Origin: an uncultured Poribacteria bacterium
Lineage (GTDB): Bacteria; Poribacteria; WGA-4E; WGA-3G
Length of the DNA: 64,000 nucleotides
Reading direction: 5' to 3'
NCBI GenBank assembly: GCA_951813545.1
Contig: OX638352.1
Coordinates: forward strand, 1,984,001 to 2,048,000
The position numbers and the translations under genes were made by a program. The notes under the pieces were generated by a model. The model was given only the letters and a program-made list of their open reading frames with translations, had not been told where the DNA came from and did no database searches. Positions 43,303-52,312 of this stretch are shown here, one piece after another; position 1 is the stretch's first letter; the number at the start of each line of letters is the position of its first letter.

Positions 43303-44595
43303 TTAATAACTCAAAAAGATCTGGCGACGTAAGAGGATAACAACAATAATTGAGAGGAAAATATAAAGCACCGTAAAACTGACAAACGGAACGACGAGGT
43401 TCGGCATTGAGGTTACCGCCTCCGCAGTGCGCATGTAGTTATAGATAATCCACGGTTGCCGCCCGACTTCCGTGACCGTCCAACCTGCTTCGATCGCGAT
43501 AAATCCAAGTGGTGCACAGAGTGTAACAAACCGAAGATACCAGTGTTGGTCAGGCAGACGCTTGTGTTTCCACGCGAGCCAGCCCCCAAGGACACCAGCA
43601 ATAATCAGGACTATCCCACACGCTACCATAATCTGAAATGCGAAATGCACAATCGCCACAGGTGGACGGTCTTCCCGTGGCACCGCCTTAAGCCCCATAA
43701 TCTCAGCGTTGAAATCAGAATGCGCAAGAAAACTCAGTGCCTTCGGAATCTCAATCGCATATCGGGTCTCTTCAGTCTCCTCGTTAGGAATACCACCGAT
43801 GCGCAACGGTGCCCCGCGTTCTGTTTCCCACTGCGCCTCCATCGCTGCGAGTTTGATAGGTTGGTGCTTCGCGAGTTTCTTGGCACTGATGTCGCCCGAA
43901 ATCGGTTGGAGGATCGCAAACACCCCGCCAACACTCAAGGCAATCGCGAACGCCCGGCGATGGAAAAGGTTGTCTGGGTCGCGTCGCAGAAAATAGGCGT
44001 GGATGCCCGCGACCGCAAATCCGACTGCCAGAAAGGCAGCGATGGTCATGTGAAGTGCTTGGCTGAATGACGAGGGATTCAACATTGCCGCAATCGGATC
44101 AACGTCCGTCACCTCGCCATTGACAATAGAGAACCCAGCAGGTGTGTTCATCCAAGCATTCGCGGTAACAACGAAAATACCGGACAAGGTACCGCCGAGC
44201 AGTACCATCACACCAGCAAACCAATGTGCATATTGGGGGATGCGGTCCCAGCCGTAGAGGTAAAGCCCCAAGAAAATCGCCTCAAGGAAGAACGCAAACC
44301 CTTCCAATGAAAACGGCATGCCGATGATCGGCCCGGCGTAAGCCATGAAATTGGGCCACAACAAACCGAGTTCAAAAGATAAGACGGTGCCAGAGACTGC
44401 TCCGACAGCGAACATAATCGCAGTCCCTTTTGCCCACCGCTTCGCAAGCGTCAGGTAAACCTCTTCCCGCGTTTTGAGCCATAGCCCCTCTGCGATCACC
44501 ATCAGCAGCGGCATCGCTATACCGATCACTGCGAAAATAATGTGAAATGCGAGTGACATCGCCATCTGTGCGCGTGCTGCTAACAAATCCGACAT
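43303..44595 (-). CDS. cydA: Cytochrome bd-type quinol oxidase subunit I (short Q-loop)
   Basis: The 430-residue protein matches CydA. It has ARAQMAMSLAFHIIFAVIGIAMP with the heme b595 histidine, the SGTVLSFELGLLWPNF stretch, and the signature GRQPWIIYNYMRTAEAV. The quinol loop is short, as in CIO-type (cyanide-insensitive) oxidases. The ATG at 44595 has a near-perfect TAAAGGAGG site 8-9 bases upstream, so the longer frame is not used. Its partner cydB lies 4.57 kb downstream on the same strand. Whether one transcript still spans both cannot be told. Confidence 0.95.
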   Translation of the reverse strand: MSDLLAARAQMAMSLAFHIIFAVIGIAMPLLMVIAEGLWLKTREEVYLTLAKRWAKGTAIMFAVGAVSGTVLSFELGLLWPNFMAYAGPIIGMPFSLEGFAFFLEAIFLGLYLYGWDRIPQYAHWFAGVMVLLGGTLSGIFVVTANAWMNTPAGFSIVNGEVTDVDPIAAMLNPSSFSQALHMTIAAFLAVGFAVAGIHAYFLRRDPDNLFHRRAFAIALSVGGVFAILQPISGDISAKKLAKHQPIKLAAMEAQWETERGAPLRIGGIPNEETEETRYAIEIPKALSFLAHSDFNAEIMGLKAVPREDRPPVAIVHFAFQIMVACGIVLIIAGVLGGWLAWKHKRLPDQHWYLRFVTLCAPLGFIAIEAGWTVTEVGRQPWIIYNYMRTAEAVTSMPNLVVPFVSFTVLYIFLSIIVVILLRRQIFLSY

Positions 44596-44669
44596 GAGAG
44601 TAACCTCCTTTATGCACCAGCTGCACATCAGTGAGCGTCACAGGCACCCACCCTATTTGTTAAGTGAGG

Positions 44670-44760
44670 GTTATCAGTCGTCAGTTATCAGTTGTCAGTT
44701 ACGGATTGCTTATACATCAATTCTGTTTTTTGACCGACAACTGATTATTGAAAACTGAAC
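44670..44760. repeat. TCAGTT-type palindromic repeat upstream of cydA
   Basis: GTTATCAGTCGTCAGTTATC and the following GTTGTCAGTTA form the left arm. ACCGACAACTGATTATTG and AAAACTGAAC form the right arm, inverted and imperfect. It belongs to the dispersed family described at 15318-15451 and occupies much of the 285-bp gap between cydA and the dioxygenase gene. Confidence 0.65.
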
Positions 44761-44880
44761 GCTAAGATTCAGCAATGCTAAACAGCATATCTGTTAGATT
44801 ACGTCTGGCATCACATAACTCGACAGTTTTCAGACGGAAACTCCGAGAATAATGCCCTCGTTCCTAACGACAAAGACGCA

Positions 44881-45699
44881 TCACGCAACCCACGGTTCAA
44901 GACCAAGGAGCTTCTTTCCTAAAGGTGTCAATTCCGCTGTTTCACCGTGGTAATGCTCTTTCTCTTTCGCCGCTTTTCCGAGTCCTGTCAAGCGTTCGCG
45001 CCACCCGGTTATCCGTGACTCAGGATTTCCGTTCGTCGGTGCCGGTGACATCGTGATGTATTGCGCCATCCGAGGACGCTCGGCGGAGTTCGGACTACTG
45101 CCGTGCGGCAACGCGCTGTGCCAGATAACCAGATCTCCTGCTTTCCCCGCAACCGGTACCGCTTCCGCTTGGTATTCCCGTACAACTTCCCGCGGGTTCG
45201 TGTCATCAGGTAAGTCTTTCAACCATTTTTCTAACTTCCGATGGAAACCCGGAATACAAGTGAATGCGCCTTGATTTCCCGGCGTATCCGCCAGATACAA
45301 AACACCTTGCACCTTTAAACGTACCGGCATATCATCCAACGACATATCCCAATGTAAATAAGGACCGGTGAACTTCCAATCCGGACGTTCCGGCGGATTC
45401 ATGCTCGCACGATCAAAACTCACCCAGAGCTTCTCAGTTCCCCAGATTTCGGAGAACGCCTGATGGAGGCGAGGGTATTGGCGGTTGTCCCATAACGCCT
45501 GATGCTGATAAATTTCCACCATGATGCTCCGGCGCGGCGGGTCGGGGTACCAACTGTTTGGATTATCACGCTCCATTTCAAGAAAATCCCAAACGGCTTG
45601 TTCCGCGGCGCGGCAATTTTCAAGGGGGACCGCCTCGGGTACAACAACGTAACCGTTCTCTTCCCAAAACTCTAAGGCTTCTGCGTCAAAAACTGGCAT
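44881..45699 (-). CDS. PhyH family Fe(II)/2-oxoglutarate dioxygenase
   Basis: The 272-residue protein belongs to the phytanoyl-CoA dioxygenase family. The iron ligands are in YLHWDMSL (H-x-D) and in WHSALPHGSSPN (distal His). The 2-oxoglutarate arginine is likely in ERPRMAQYITM. CIPGFHRK is also typical. Family members hydroxylate or halogenate small molecules and lipids, and the substrate here is unknown. I chose the ATG at 45699, with an AGGAGAG site. The family is often expanded in Poribacteria-like genomes, and a second member lies at 47091-47954. Confidence 0.92.
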   Translation of the reverse strand: MPVFDAEALEFWEENGYVVVPEAVPLENCRAAEQAVWDFLEMERDNPNSWYPDPPRRSIMVEIYQHQALWDNRQYPRLHQAFSEIWGTEKLWVSFDRASMNPPERPDWKFTGPYLHWDMSLDDMPVRLKVQGVLYLADTPGNQGAFTCIPGFHRKLEKWLKDLPDDTNPREVVREYQAEAVPVAGKAGDLVIWHSALPHGSSPNSAERPRMAQYITMSPAPTNGNPESRITGWRERLTGLGKAAKEKEHYHGETAELTPLGKKLLGLEPWVA

Positions 45700-46006
45700 G
45701 ATTCTCTCCTTAATCAATTGATTTATTTCAAACTACTCTGTGAACAGAGAAACGTCTTAACGCCTCAAGGATTAATGTAGTGTTAAGAATACCACAAAAG
45801 ATTGAGAGAATCAAACTTTTCGATTTATACGCGAGCGTCATTCAGTCCTCCTATAGAAACCATTTCCGAATTGCAACACTTCACGCAAGACTTCCAGAAG
45901 TTTCTCATTTCCTGAAAGAAAACACGAGCAATTTCCAGTTAGAACAACAAACGCAGCAAGCACTCTTTGTGTTTACGACTGAGGTGCCTAAGTCTGAAAA
46001 ATTTTC

Positions 46007-46035
46007 TTGCAATCAATTTAGCCTTGTGCTAAAAT
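46007..46035 (+). promoter_or_regulatory. Promoter of the oxidoreductase gene
   Basis: TTGCAA (46007-46012) and TAAAAT (46030-46035) are spaced 17 bases, with a TGC before the -10. It lies inside the in-frame extension upstream of 46092, which supports the later start. No other gene is seen in 45700-46091. Confidence 0.6.
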
Positions 46036-46091
46036 ACGGATACTCCGACCTACAAAATTTAGCGAATATGAGACGAAAGAGAGAGGTCACA

Positions 46092-47045
46092 ATGTTTAAA
46101 GCAGGATTTATCGGTGCTGGCGGACGTAGTCAAGGCGCGCATTATCCAAGCGTAAATCGGTTAGAAGATGATGTCGAAATGCTCGCAGCCTGTGAACTCG
46201 ATGAGGAAAAACTTACACAAGTTGCGCAGAAATATGAGTTCCCGCACACTTTCACAGATCATCGGAAGATGCTGGACACGCTGGATTTAGATGTCGTTTA
46301 TTGTGTAATGAACGAAAAGTGGATTTTGCAACCCGCCTTGGATTGCCTTAACGCTGGCAAGCATCTGTTTATCGAGAAACCTCCGGGTGCGAATAGCGAT
46401 GAAACGCAACAATTACTTGAGGCAGCGATTGCGAACGATGTTTACTGCATGGTAGGATTTCAGCGCAGATACGCTGCCGTTACACGTGAAGCCATGCGTC
46501 GTGTTGCGGAAAAGGGACCTGTTACATTAGCCGTCACCACTTTTAACAAGCAAATGATCGGTCAGAATCGAGAATTTACAACAACCCTCTGGAACGATGT
46601 CTGTCACGTTGTCGATCTACTCCGCTATATGGCAGGCGGCGAACCAGTGGAAGTCACGGCGCATCGAGATACGTTCGCTGCAGAACAGCGTAACTTCTAC
46701 ACCGCCTTTGTCCGTTTCGATAACAACGTCACAGGTGTACTCTTTGGGAGTCGTGCATCAGGTGGGCGTGTGCTACGCTCGGAGTTGCATGGTGTTGGCA
46801 TCGGTTGCTACATGAAAATCCCCGAAGAAATCGAAATTTATGAGGATAACAATAGAAGCGTTATGGGAGGTTGGGAAGTTGATGGGGTGGACCAGCGTGA
46901 CGCAGCTAATTATGAAGGCGTGTTAACGATGCATCGCCACTTCGTCGACTGTGTCCGTAACGGGCAAGTCCCGCTCACAGACCTCCGTGATGTTATTCAC
47001 TCCATTCATCTGGTTGATCAGATAGAGGGTCCTTTACCGAATTAA
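46092..47045 (+). CDS. Gfo/Idh/MocA family oxidoreductase
   Basis: The 317-residue protein has an N-terminal Rossmann domain (AGFIGAGGRSQGAHYPS, ACELDEEKL) and the EKPPG motif in place of the usual EKP. A C-terminal substrate domain with TTLWNDVCHVVDLLRYMAGG follows. Members oxidise or reduce sugars and inositols with NAD(P). The ATG at 46092 has a GAGAGG site and lies after a promoter, so the open frame extending to 45780 is not translated. The downstream dioxygenase gene is 45 bases away on the same strand and may belong to the same catabolic unit. Confidence 0.92.
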   Translation: MFKAGFIGAGGRSQGAHYPSVNRLEDDVEMLAACELDEEKLTQVAQKYEFPHTFTDHRKMLDTLDLDVVYCVMNEKWILQPALDCLNAGKHLFIEKPPGANSDETQQLLEAAIANDVYCMVGFQRRYAAVTREAMRRVAEKGPVTLAVTTFNKQMIGQNREFTTTLWNDVCHVVDLLRYMAGGEPVEVTAHRDTFAAEQRNFYTAFVRFDNNVTGVLFGSRASGGRVLRSELHGVGIGCYMKIPEEIEIYEDNNRSVMGGWEVDGVDQRDAANYEGVLTMHRHFVDCVRNGQVPLTDLRDVIHSIHLVDQIEGPLPN

Positions 47046-47090
47046 CCTATTCGCATACGTGGACAAACATCACAAATTGGAGACTTATCC

Positions 47091-47954
47091 ATGCTTGACG
47101 AACGACATCTACAACATCGGATTACTGACGAGCAACGCCGCAAACTGAACGAGGATGGATATTTCATCGTTGAAAACGCGCTCCCTTCAGATCTCGTTGA
47201 ACGCCTTGAAACACGAGTAGACCGCATCTACCAAGACCACCTCGACGCTGGCTACGATCCATATACCAAAAATCAGATGACTGAGCACAGCAACTTTTTC
47301 TACCCGAACTTCCTCGGCACAGATCAAATGTTCGTGAACATTCTGGATTGGTATAAAACATTTCCGAAAGTCTGGGGTATCCTCGGATGGAACATCTATT
47401 CCTACCACAGTCATTTCATTATCACACCCCCTCGTCCAGATGAGGTTCGTGGTAAACCTGCCCCGCTCGGATGGCATCAGGACAGTGGACGTGTCAACGT
47501 TGAAATCGAAAGTTCACCGCGACCCCGTCTCTCGATAAAAGTCGTCTATTGGCTATCCGATTGCTCTGAAACGGGACGCGGGAATTTCTATGTCGTTCCC
47601 GGAAGCCATCTTTGGGACAAATTTGAGAAGCCAGGAGACGGTTCACTTCCAGAAGGTGCAACGCCAGTCTGCTGTAAGCCCGGTGATGCGGTCTTCTTCG
47701 ACCGTCGTATATGGCATGCTCGTAGCGAAAACGATTCAGACATCACCCGCAAGGGACTCTTCTATGGATACGGTTACCGATGGCTACGGAGCAAAGACAA
47801 CATGACCATTCCTCAAAAGATGTTTGAGCGAAATGATCCAATTCGACAGCAGCTGCTCGGGGGTGGCACCAACGCAAATGGGCATTTTTCACCCAAAGAT
47901 GCGGACGTTCCGCTAAAGGTATGGCTTGAGGAACAAGGTATCCTTTCAAACTGA
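47091..47954 (+). CDS. PhyH family Fe(II)/2-oxoglutarate dioxygenase
   Basis: The 287-residue protein shows GYFIVENALPSDLVERL at the N-terminus. The iron-binding motif is HQD in LGWHQDSGRV, then YVVPGSHLWDKF and the distal histidine in FFDRRIWHARSEN, followed by basic residues (YGYGYRWLR) that may bind 2-oxoglutarate. It is not close to the PhyH protein at 44881-45699. The substrate is unknown. Position after the Gfo/Idh gene suggests a shared pathway for an oxidised sugar or small metabolite. Confidence 0.92.
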   Translation: MLDERHLQHRITDEQRRKLNEDGYFIVENALPSDLVERLETRVDRIYQDHLDAGYDPYTKNQMTEHSNFFYPNFLGTDQMFVNILDWYKTFPKVWGILGWNIYSYHSHFIITPPRPDEVRGKPAPLGWHQDSGRVNVEIESSPRPRLSIKVVYWLSDCSETGRGNFYVVPGSHLWDKFEKPGDGSLPEGATPVCCKPGDAVFFDRRIWHARSENDSDITRKGLFYGYGYRWLRSKDNMTIPQKMFERNDPIRQQLLGGGTNANGHFSPKDADVPLKVWLEEQGILSN

Positions 47955-48019
47955 TAGGAAACTACCACATGCGTGAAGCTATACGTGAGCAAACGGTGCG
48001 GTGCTAAACATAAATTCAT

Positions 48020-48048
48020 TTGACACTCACAGCAAAATAGCGTATAAT
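48020..48048 (+). promoter_or_regulatory. Consensus sigma70 promoter of the selenoprotein gene
   Basis: TTGACA (48020-48025) and TATAAT (48043-48048) are both exact and are separated by 17 bases. The ATG at 48088 follows a GGAGG site. Confidence 0.82.
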
Positions 48049-48087
48049 TTCACTAACAATTTATGTACTTAATGGAGGCATGACGTG

Positions 48088-49098
48088 ATGTTTCAAACGT
48101 GGCTTAATGCGAGCGTTTGGGCTGTTATCCTCGTAACAGCTATTTTGATTCCAACAGCTTCAGGGGAGGAAGCAGTGACAACGCCAAATACGCTAAAAGT
48201 GGGCATGATCGCCCCCGATTTTACATTGAAAGATGAAGAAGGCGTTGAGCGGAGCCTCAGCGACTATTTAGGCAAAAAAAATATCGTCCTCGCTTTTTAT
48301 CCAAAAGATTTTACTGGCGGCTGAACAGCTGAACTTTGCTCGCTCCGGGATAGTTTGAGCGAGATAGAAGCCACCGGAAGTGTCCTTTTCGGTGTCAGTG
48401 TTGACGATGTTGACTCACATAAGCGGTTTAGGGAAGAAGAGAAATTCGGATTTTCACTCTTAGCCGACACCGAATTTGAGGTGAGTCATCAGTACAGCGG
48501 TATCATTGAAAACTTCAACGCCTCAAAACGGACAACCTTTATCATTGATAAAGCGGGATACATTCGTGCTATTGATACAGAAGTCAACGTCAAAACGCAC
48601 GGTGAAGATGTGGTCGCACTGCTCGAGGAAGTCTTACCGAAGGTAGAAGTTGGGCAATCCGCTCCAGATTTCATCGCTATCGATGAAACCGGTAAAACGT
48701 ACCAACTAAGCGAATTATATGAGAAAAAGAATGTCGTATTAGCGTTCTATCCACGCGATTTCGGACGTGGCTGAACGGCTCAAGTTTGCTCGCTCCGTGA
48801 TGAGTCGAGTAGTTTTGAAAAATACGATGCACAAGTCTTTGGGATTACGTCAAACGACGCAGCCTCTCATCAGAAATTTTCGGCAGAAAATCAGTTGAAC
48901 TTTCCGCTTTTGGTAGACACTGGACGCAACCTCGCGCTTCTTTATGGCGCAACGAATGCTCCAGACGGCAAGATTCAGCGATCAGCCGTTATTATTGGTA
49001 AAACAGGAAAAATTCTGGAAATTGACAGAGAAGTCAACGCCAGTACGCACGGCGCAGACTTAGTCGATTCCCTCAAAACTTTGGAAATGTCAAACTAA
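48088..49098 (+). CDS. Exported double-domain peroxiredoxin with two probable selenocysteines
   Basis: One frame of 337 codons (including stop) spans two Bcp-type peroxiredoxin domains behind a signal peptide ([19 protein letters not shown]). Domain 1 covers about residues 35-175 and domain 2 about 185-336. At the peroxidatic position of each domain, where the family has GCTxxxC, the codon is TGA (48322-48324 and 48772-48774). The contexts are [18 protein letters not shown] and [18 protein letters not shown]. The resolving cysteine is kept in both. Reading continues with full family similarity after each TGA, and a similar hairpin starts 14 bases after each. Sec-containing peroxiredoxins are known, and a tandem form with two Sec is unusual. 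It would reduce peroxides outside the cytoplasm. Confidence 0.88.
48339..48363 (+). promoter_or_regulatory. SECIS-like hairpin 1
   Basis: CTCGCTC (48339-48345) pairs perfectly with GAGCGAG (48357-48363) around the loop CGGGATAGTTT. The stem starts 14 bases after the first TGA, and the loop has a G in its second position, as in bacterial SECIS elements bound by SelB. Confidence 0.7.
48789..48809 (+). promoter_or_regulatory. SECIS-like hairpin 2
   Basis: CTCGCTC (48789-48795) pairs with GAGTCGAG (48802-48809) with one bulged T around the loop CGTGAT. It starts 14 bases after the second TGA, exactly as in the first domain, and the bulged T resembles the unpaired U of known bacterial SECIS stems. 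Confidence 0.68.
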
Positions 49099-49101
49099 TT
49101 G

Positions 49102-49716
49102 ATGGCGCGTAGCAATTCATTGACAATTCCGGCATGCATCGCATGGGCTACCTCTGTCCTGTTCAGTCCATTTTTGGTGCCAATTGCCACAGCTGCCGGC
49201 GTTGTCCAAAAACATGCGGATCCCCAAAACGCACTCCGCTGGTTAGTGATTGTCGTCCTATTTGTTACCGTGCTGCCTGTATTATCAATAGCAGCGATGG
49301 TCCGGTGTGCTAAAGTGAGCGATTTTCATCTGCAGAACAGAGAGGAGCGACTCTTACCTTTATGCTGTACACTTATCAGCATGATTGTAGGTACTGTTCT
49401 ACTTCACCGGCTTGGTGCAGCACGCGAAATCGTTTGGGCGGGAGTCGCCTACATCACGAATAGCGTTATTTTTTCGGCAATTACCCCGATGTGGAAAATC
49501 AGCTTTCACAGTAGCGTTGCCACCGGCTGTGTTACCATTCTTGTCATGCTCGTTAATCCACAATTCGGCTGGTTATTTCTGCTGATTCCACTGATTGCTT
49601 GGGCTCGGATTTACCGAAAAAGGCACACGCTTCTTCAAACCGTTGTCGGCGCGGTGCTTGCTATTGGCAACACGACACTCGTTTTGTATATGGCAAAACT
49701 GGGAAGCCAAAGTTGA
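49102..49716 (+). CDS. PAP2-like integral membrane protein
   Basis: The 204-residue protein has about five hydrophobic helices. The segment KISFHSSVATGCV and the later RIYRKRHTLLQTVVGAVLA resemble motifs 2 and 3 of PAP2 phosphatases (serine-histidine and histidine positions), but the acidic residue usual after the last histidine is replaced by Gln. The clear N-terminal motif 1 is also missing. It could be a divergent lipid phosphatase or an inactive relative. The ATG is 3 bases after the stop of the selenoprotein gene, so the two are probably co-transcribed and translationally linked. Confidence 0.6.
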   Translation: MARSNSLTIPACIAWATSVLFSPFLVPIATAAGVVQKHADPQNALRWLVIVVLFVTVLPVLSIAAMVRCAKVSDFHLQNREERLLPLCCTLISMIVGTVLLHRLGAAREIVWAGVAYITNSVIFSAITPMWKISFHSSVATGCVTILVMLVNPQFGWLFLLIPLIAWARIYRKRHTLLQTVVGAVLAIGNTTLVLYMAKLGSQS

Positions 49717-49805
49717 AACACAGGAACGGCTACCTCCACCGCAGATACGACTGAGAGGATACCCCACACATTTCACAAAATTGTAGTCAGCACTTCGGTC
49801 TTAGG

Positions 49806-50738
49806 TTACCGTGGATGTTTCAAAGGTGGTAGGTTATCCCAATCGCATTCTAAGCAGAAAATGCCTTCTCTGCCGAGCTGGCGCACACGACCACCACATT
49901 CAGGACATTTACTCAGGCGAGCGGAATCTGCCTCTTCGGTACTCGTTGGAAACATCAGTAACTGCTCTATTGGCAAAGTCTGTTCCCGTTCACCCACGAG
50001 TTCCAATTGTACACTTTCAATTATATCGCGGGTATCAAGTTTAAATGGCGGTGGTGAATTCCGAGTGAGATTAATAAAATGACTACGGTAGACCCGAATC
50101 GTGTTGTCTTCCCGCACCTGCCGTATAAAAAGGGTATATTTATCAGGCGCGACCAGATAAGCTGCGGTATCTAAAATGTATCTGCGCGGTTTGATCGCTA
50201 TTTCATACCCTCCATAATACAGGACAGAAGGACTTGCATCAGGCTGGATTTGGCAGATTTCAAAGAGTTCATGGGAACGGGACGCTGAGAGAATCAACGC
50301 ATATTGTCGACAAGAATGTTGAGAAAGACGCTCAAACGGCAGAAAAGCCTCCGATTCCGCGTTATCTTGGAGGAACCCAATAAATGTCGCATAAGCGTTC
50401 TCGGTAGCTTCGTGCAAGATCAACTGGCTTAACCGCCGAGGTTGTGATGTAGGCGCCACATGGGCACGGTCAATTTCCCGCGAGTAAAGCTCCACTTGCA
50501 CATCAACGTCAATAGGCTGATTTTCATCACTGATACGCTGTAAACGCTCTACCGGTTGGTCTGCGATTTTCAGAACAAAAGGTAACATAGCACCCCATTT
50601 AAACTCCTTTGTAACAAGTTTAGCACAGATTTCGAGTTTTGTCCAATCAAAAAAATGTAGAGGGTTAACAGAGTATCTGTCGACCGTCTGGTTCATGAAA
50701 TTTACATTTATTGCGAGCTCAAAGAAACCATCGGACAA
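49806..50738 (-). CDS. Conserved-looking protein with C-terminal zinc ribbon, unknown function
   Basis: The 310-residue protein ends in a zinc ribbon (CPECGGRVRQLG followed by FCLECDWDNLP). The remainder is a soluble alpha-beta protein without a family I know. No signal peptide is seen, so it should be cytoplasmic. I chose the TTG at 50738 because AGAGGTG lies 5 bases before it. An ATG at 50696 has no ribosome-binding site. It is divergent from yebC, with the yebC promoter in the gap. Confidence 0.65.
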   Translation of the reverse strand: MSDGFFELAINVNFMNQTVDRYSVNPLHFFDWTKLEICAKLVTKEFKWGAMLPFVLKIADQPVERLQRISDENQPIDVDVQVELYSREIDRAHVAPTSQPRRLSQLILHEATENAYATFIGFLQDNAESEAFLPFERLSQHSCRQYALILSASRSHELFEICQIQPDASPSVLYYGGYEIAIKPRRYILDTAAYLVAPDKYTLFIRQVREDNTIRVYRSHFINLTRNSPPPFKLDTRDIIESVQLELVGEREQTLPIEQLLMFPTSTEEADSARLSKCPECGGRVRQLGREGIFCLECDWDNLPPLKHPR

Positions 50739-50770
50739 TTGAGCACCTCTGTGCGTAGCGTAGATTTAAG

Positions 50771-50799
50771 TTTCATCTTTTTCAGTTTTATGCTATACT
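50771..50799 (+). promoter_or_regulatory. Promoter of yebC
   Basis: TTTCAT (50771-50776) and an extended TGCTATACT -10 (TATACT at 50794-50799) are spaced 17 bases, ahead of the yebC ATG at 50832. Confidence 0.6.
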
Positions 50800-50831
50800 A
50801 AATTGAATCAGAAACAGAAAGGACACAGGCT

Positions 50832-51578
50832 ATGTCAGGACATTCTAAATGGTCAACAATCAAACATAAAAAAGCGGCAAACGATTCTAGACGTGGTAAA
50901 CTCTTCTCAAAGTTGGTGAAAGAGATTACCGCAGCGGCGCGTACTGGCGGCGGTGATGTGGATATGAACCCAAGACTCCGAACCGCAATTGCGACAGCAA
51001 AATCAAGCAACGTCCCCAACGATAACATTGAGAAAGCGATACTTCGCGGCACGGGTGAACTCGAGGGTGAAACCTATGAAGAAATCCTCTACGAGGGTTA
51101 CGGACCCGGCGGCGTCGCAGTGATGATAGAAGTTTTAACCGACAACCGCAATCGGACTATCGCAGATATCCGACATACCTTCAGTAAACACGAAGGAAGA
51201 ATCGGTGAACGTGGGTGTGTCGCGTGGGGCTTCGACAAGTGTGGACTGATTGTCGTTACATCAGATAGCATTGATGAAGAAGAACTCTTCATGACCGCGG
51301 CTGAAGCCGGTGCTGAAGACGTAACTGCCTCCGAAACAGGTATGGAAATTGTCACTCCGTTTGAAATGTTCGATAGTGTCTTAACGGTAATTCAGGAGAC
51401 ATCTGCTGAAATCCAACTTGCGGAAATTAGCATGATTCCCCAAAATACCGTTAAACTTGAAGGGAAAGAAGCAGAACGGATGCTACGCCTCATGGATGCT
51501 CTCGACGAACTTGAAGACGTACAGAAAGTCTATGCCAATTTCGATATCCCCGATAACCTTTTAGAAGCCGCAGCTTAA
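50832..51578 (+). CDS. yebC: YebC/PmpR family regulator or translation factor
   Basis: The 248-residue protein matches the DUF28/YebC family end to end: [68 protein letters not shown] and the C-terminal [19 protein letters not shown]. Members were described as transcription regulators and more recently as ribosome-associated factors for proline stretches. It lies upstream of ruvC, a conserved neighbourhood in many bacteria. Confidence 0.95.
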   Translation: MSGHSKWSTIKHKKAANDSRRGKLFSKLVKEITAAARTGGGDVDMNPRLRTAIATAKSSNVPNDNIEKAILRGTGELEGETYEEILYEGYGPGGVAVMIEVLTDNRNRTIADIRHTFSKHEGRIGERGCVAWGFDKCGLIVVTSDSIDEEELFMTAAEAGAEDVTASETGMEIVTPFEMFDSVLTVIQETSAEIQLAEISMIPQNTVKLEGKEAERMLRLMDALDELEDVQKVYANFDIPDNLLEAAA

Positions 51579-51739
51579 CTGTCGCATCTAACTCGCGACT
51601 CCTTACCTATGAGTCGTAGGAGTGAGTTCTGCTCATTACTCCCAAGGTGTTTGGTAATGGCATAATTAAAAATTCTTCACAGCATCAAAAACTTAGTCCG
51701 TAATGTAGTGGAGGACGGTTCTACGGGAAGGGACATCAA

Positions 51740-52279
51740 ATGCAAAACCCACCGCACCGAACCGCAAGGAACATAAAAAAAATAATTCTTGGCATTGATC
51801 CGGGCATCGCGAATACTGGATACGGCGTAGTTGAATCTCACGCAAACCGCCTTGCTTCGCGGGGTTACGGACACATCAAAACCAGTCCCAAAACAGCGTC
51901 GGAGATGCGGCTGAAGCAGATTTACGATGCCGTAACAGACTTGATTGCCAAATTCGCTATTGAGAGCATAGTCCTTGAGGACATTTTCTTTAGCAAAAAT
52001 GTGCGCAGTGCGTTCATCTTAGGCGAAGTCAAAGGTATCGTGAAACTTGCAGCCGCGAACGCCGACTGTCCCATTGTCTTGTATACACCAACGCAGATCA
52101 AACAGGCAATTGTTGGTTACGGGAGAGCCACGAAATCTCAGATGCAAAAGATGGCACAGGCACTGCTTCATCTCAAGGAACCGCCTCGCCCTGATCACGC
52201 CGCAGATGCCCTCGCGCTCGCACTTTGTCATGCCCGTTCTTACAAAGTCCTTGAACTCCAAAAAAAGTATACACAGTAG
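51740..52279 (+). CDS. ruvC: Holliday junction resolvase RuvC
   Basis: The 179-residue protein has the four catalytic acidic residues of RuvC in their usual contexts: GIDPGIANTGYGVV, VLEDIFFSKN, and DHAADALALALCH at the end with two aspartates. The internal YTPTQIKQAIVGYGRATKSQM is diagnostic. The homodimer cuts four-way junctions during recombination repair. It is followed by ruvA and ruvB, so the complete RuvABC system is encoded here. Confidence 0.97.
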   Translation: MQNPPHRTARNIKKIILGIDPGIANTGYGVVESHANRLASRGYGHIKTSPKTASEMRLKQIYDAVTDLIAKFAIESIVLEDIFFSKNVRSAFILGEVKGIVKLAAANADCPIVLYTPTQIKQAIVGYGRATKSQMQKMAQALLHLKEPPRPDHAADALALALCHARSYKVLELQKKYTQ

Positions 52280-52312
52280 CAACCGCGGGCATCTGTTTAA
52301 AGGAATGTCAGG

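Noticed and set aside
45780..46091. N-terminal extension of the Gfo/Idh oxidoreductase
   Set aside because: The promoter at 46007-46035 lies inside it, the residues do not resemble the family, and the ATG at 46092 has a ribosome-binding site and starts at the Rossmann motif.
48085..49098. Reading the peroxiredoxin locus as a pseudogene with two stop mutations
   Set aside because: Both TGAs fall at the two homologous catalytic positions, the rest of the frame is intact, a full-consensus promoter is present, and equivalent hairpins follow each TGA. Random decay would not give this.
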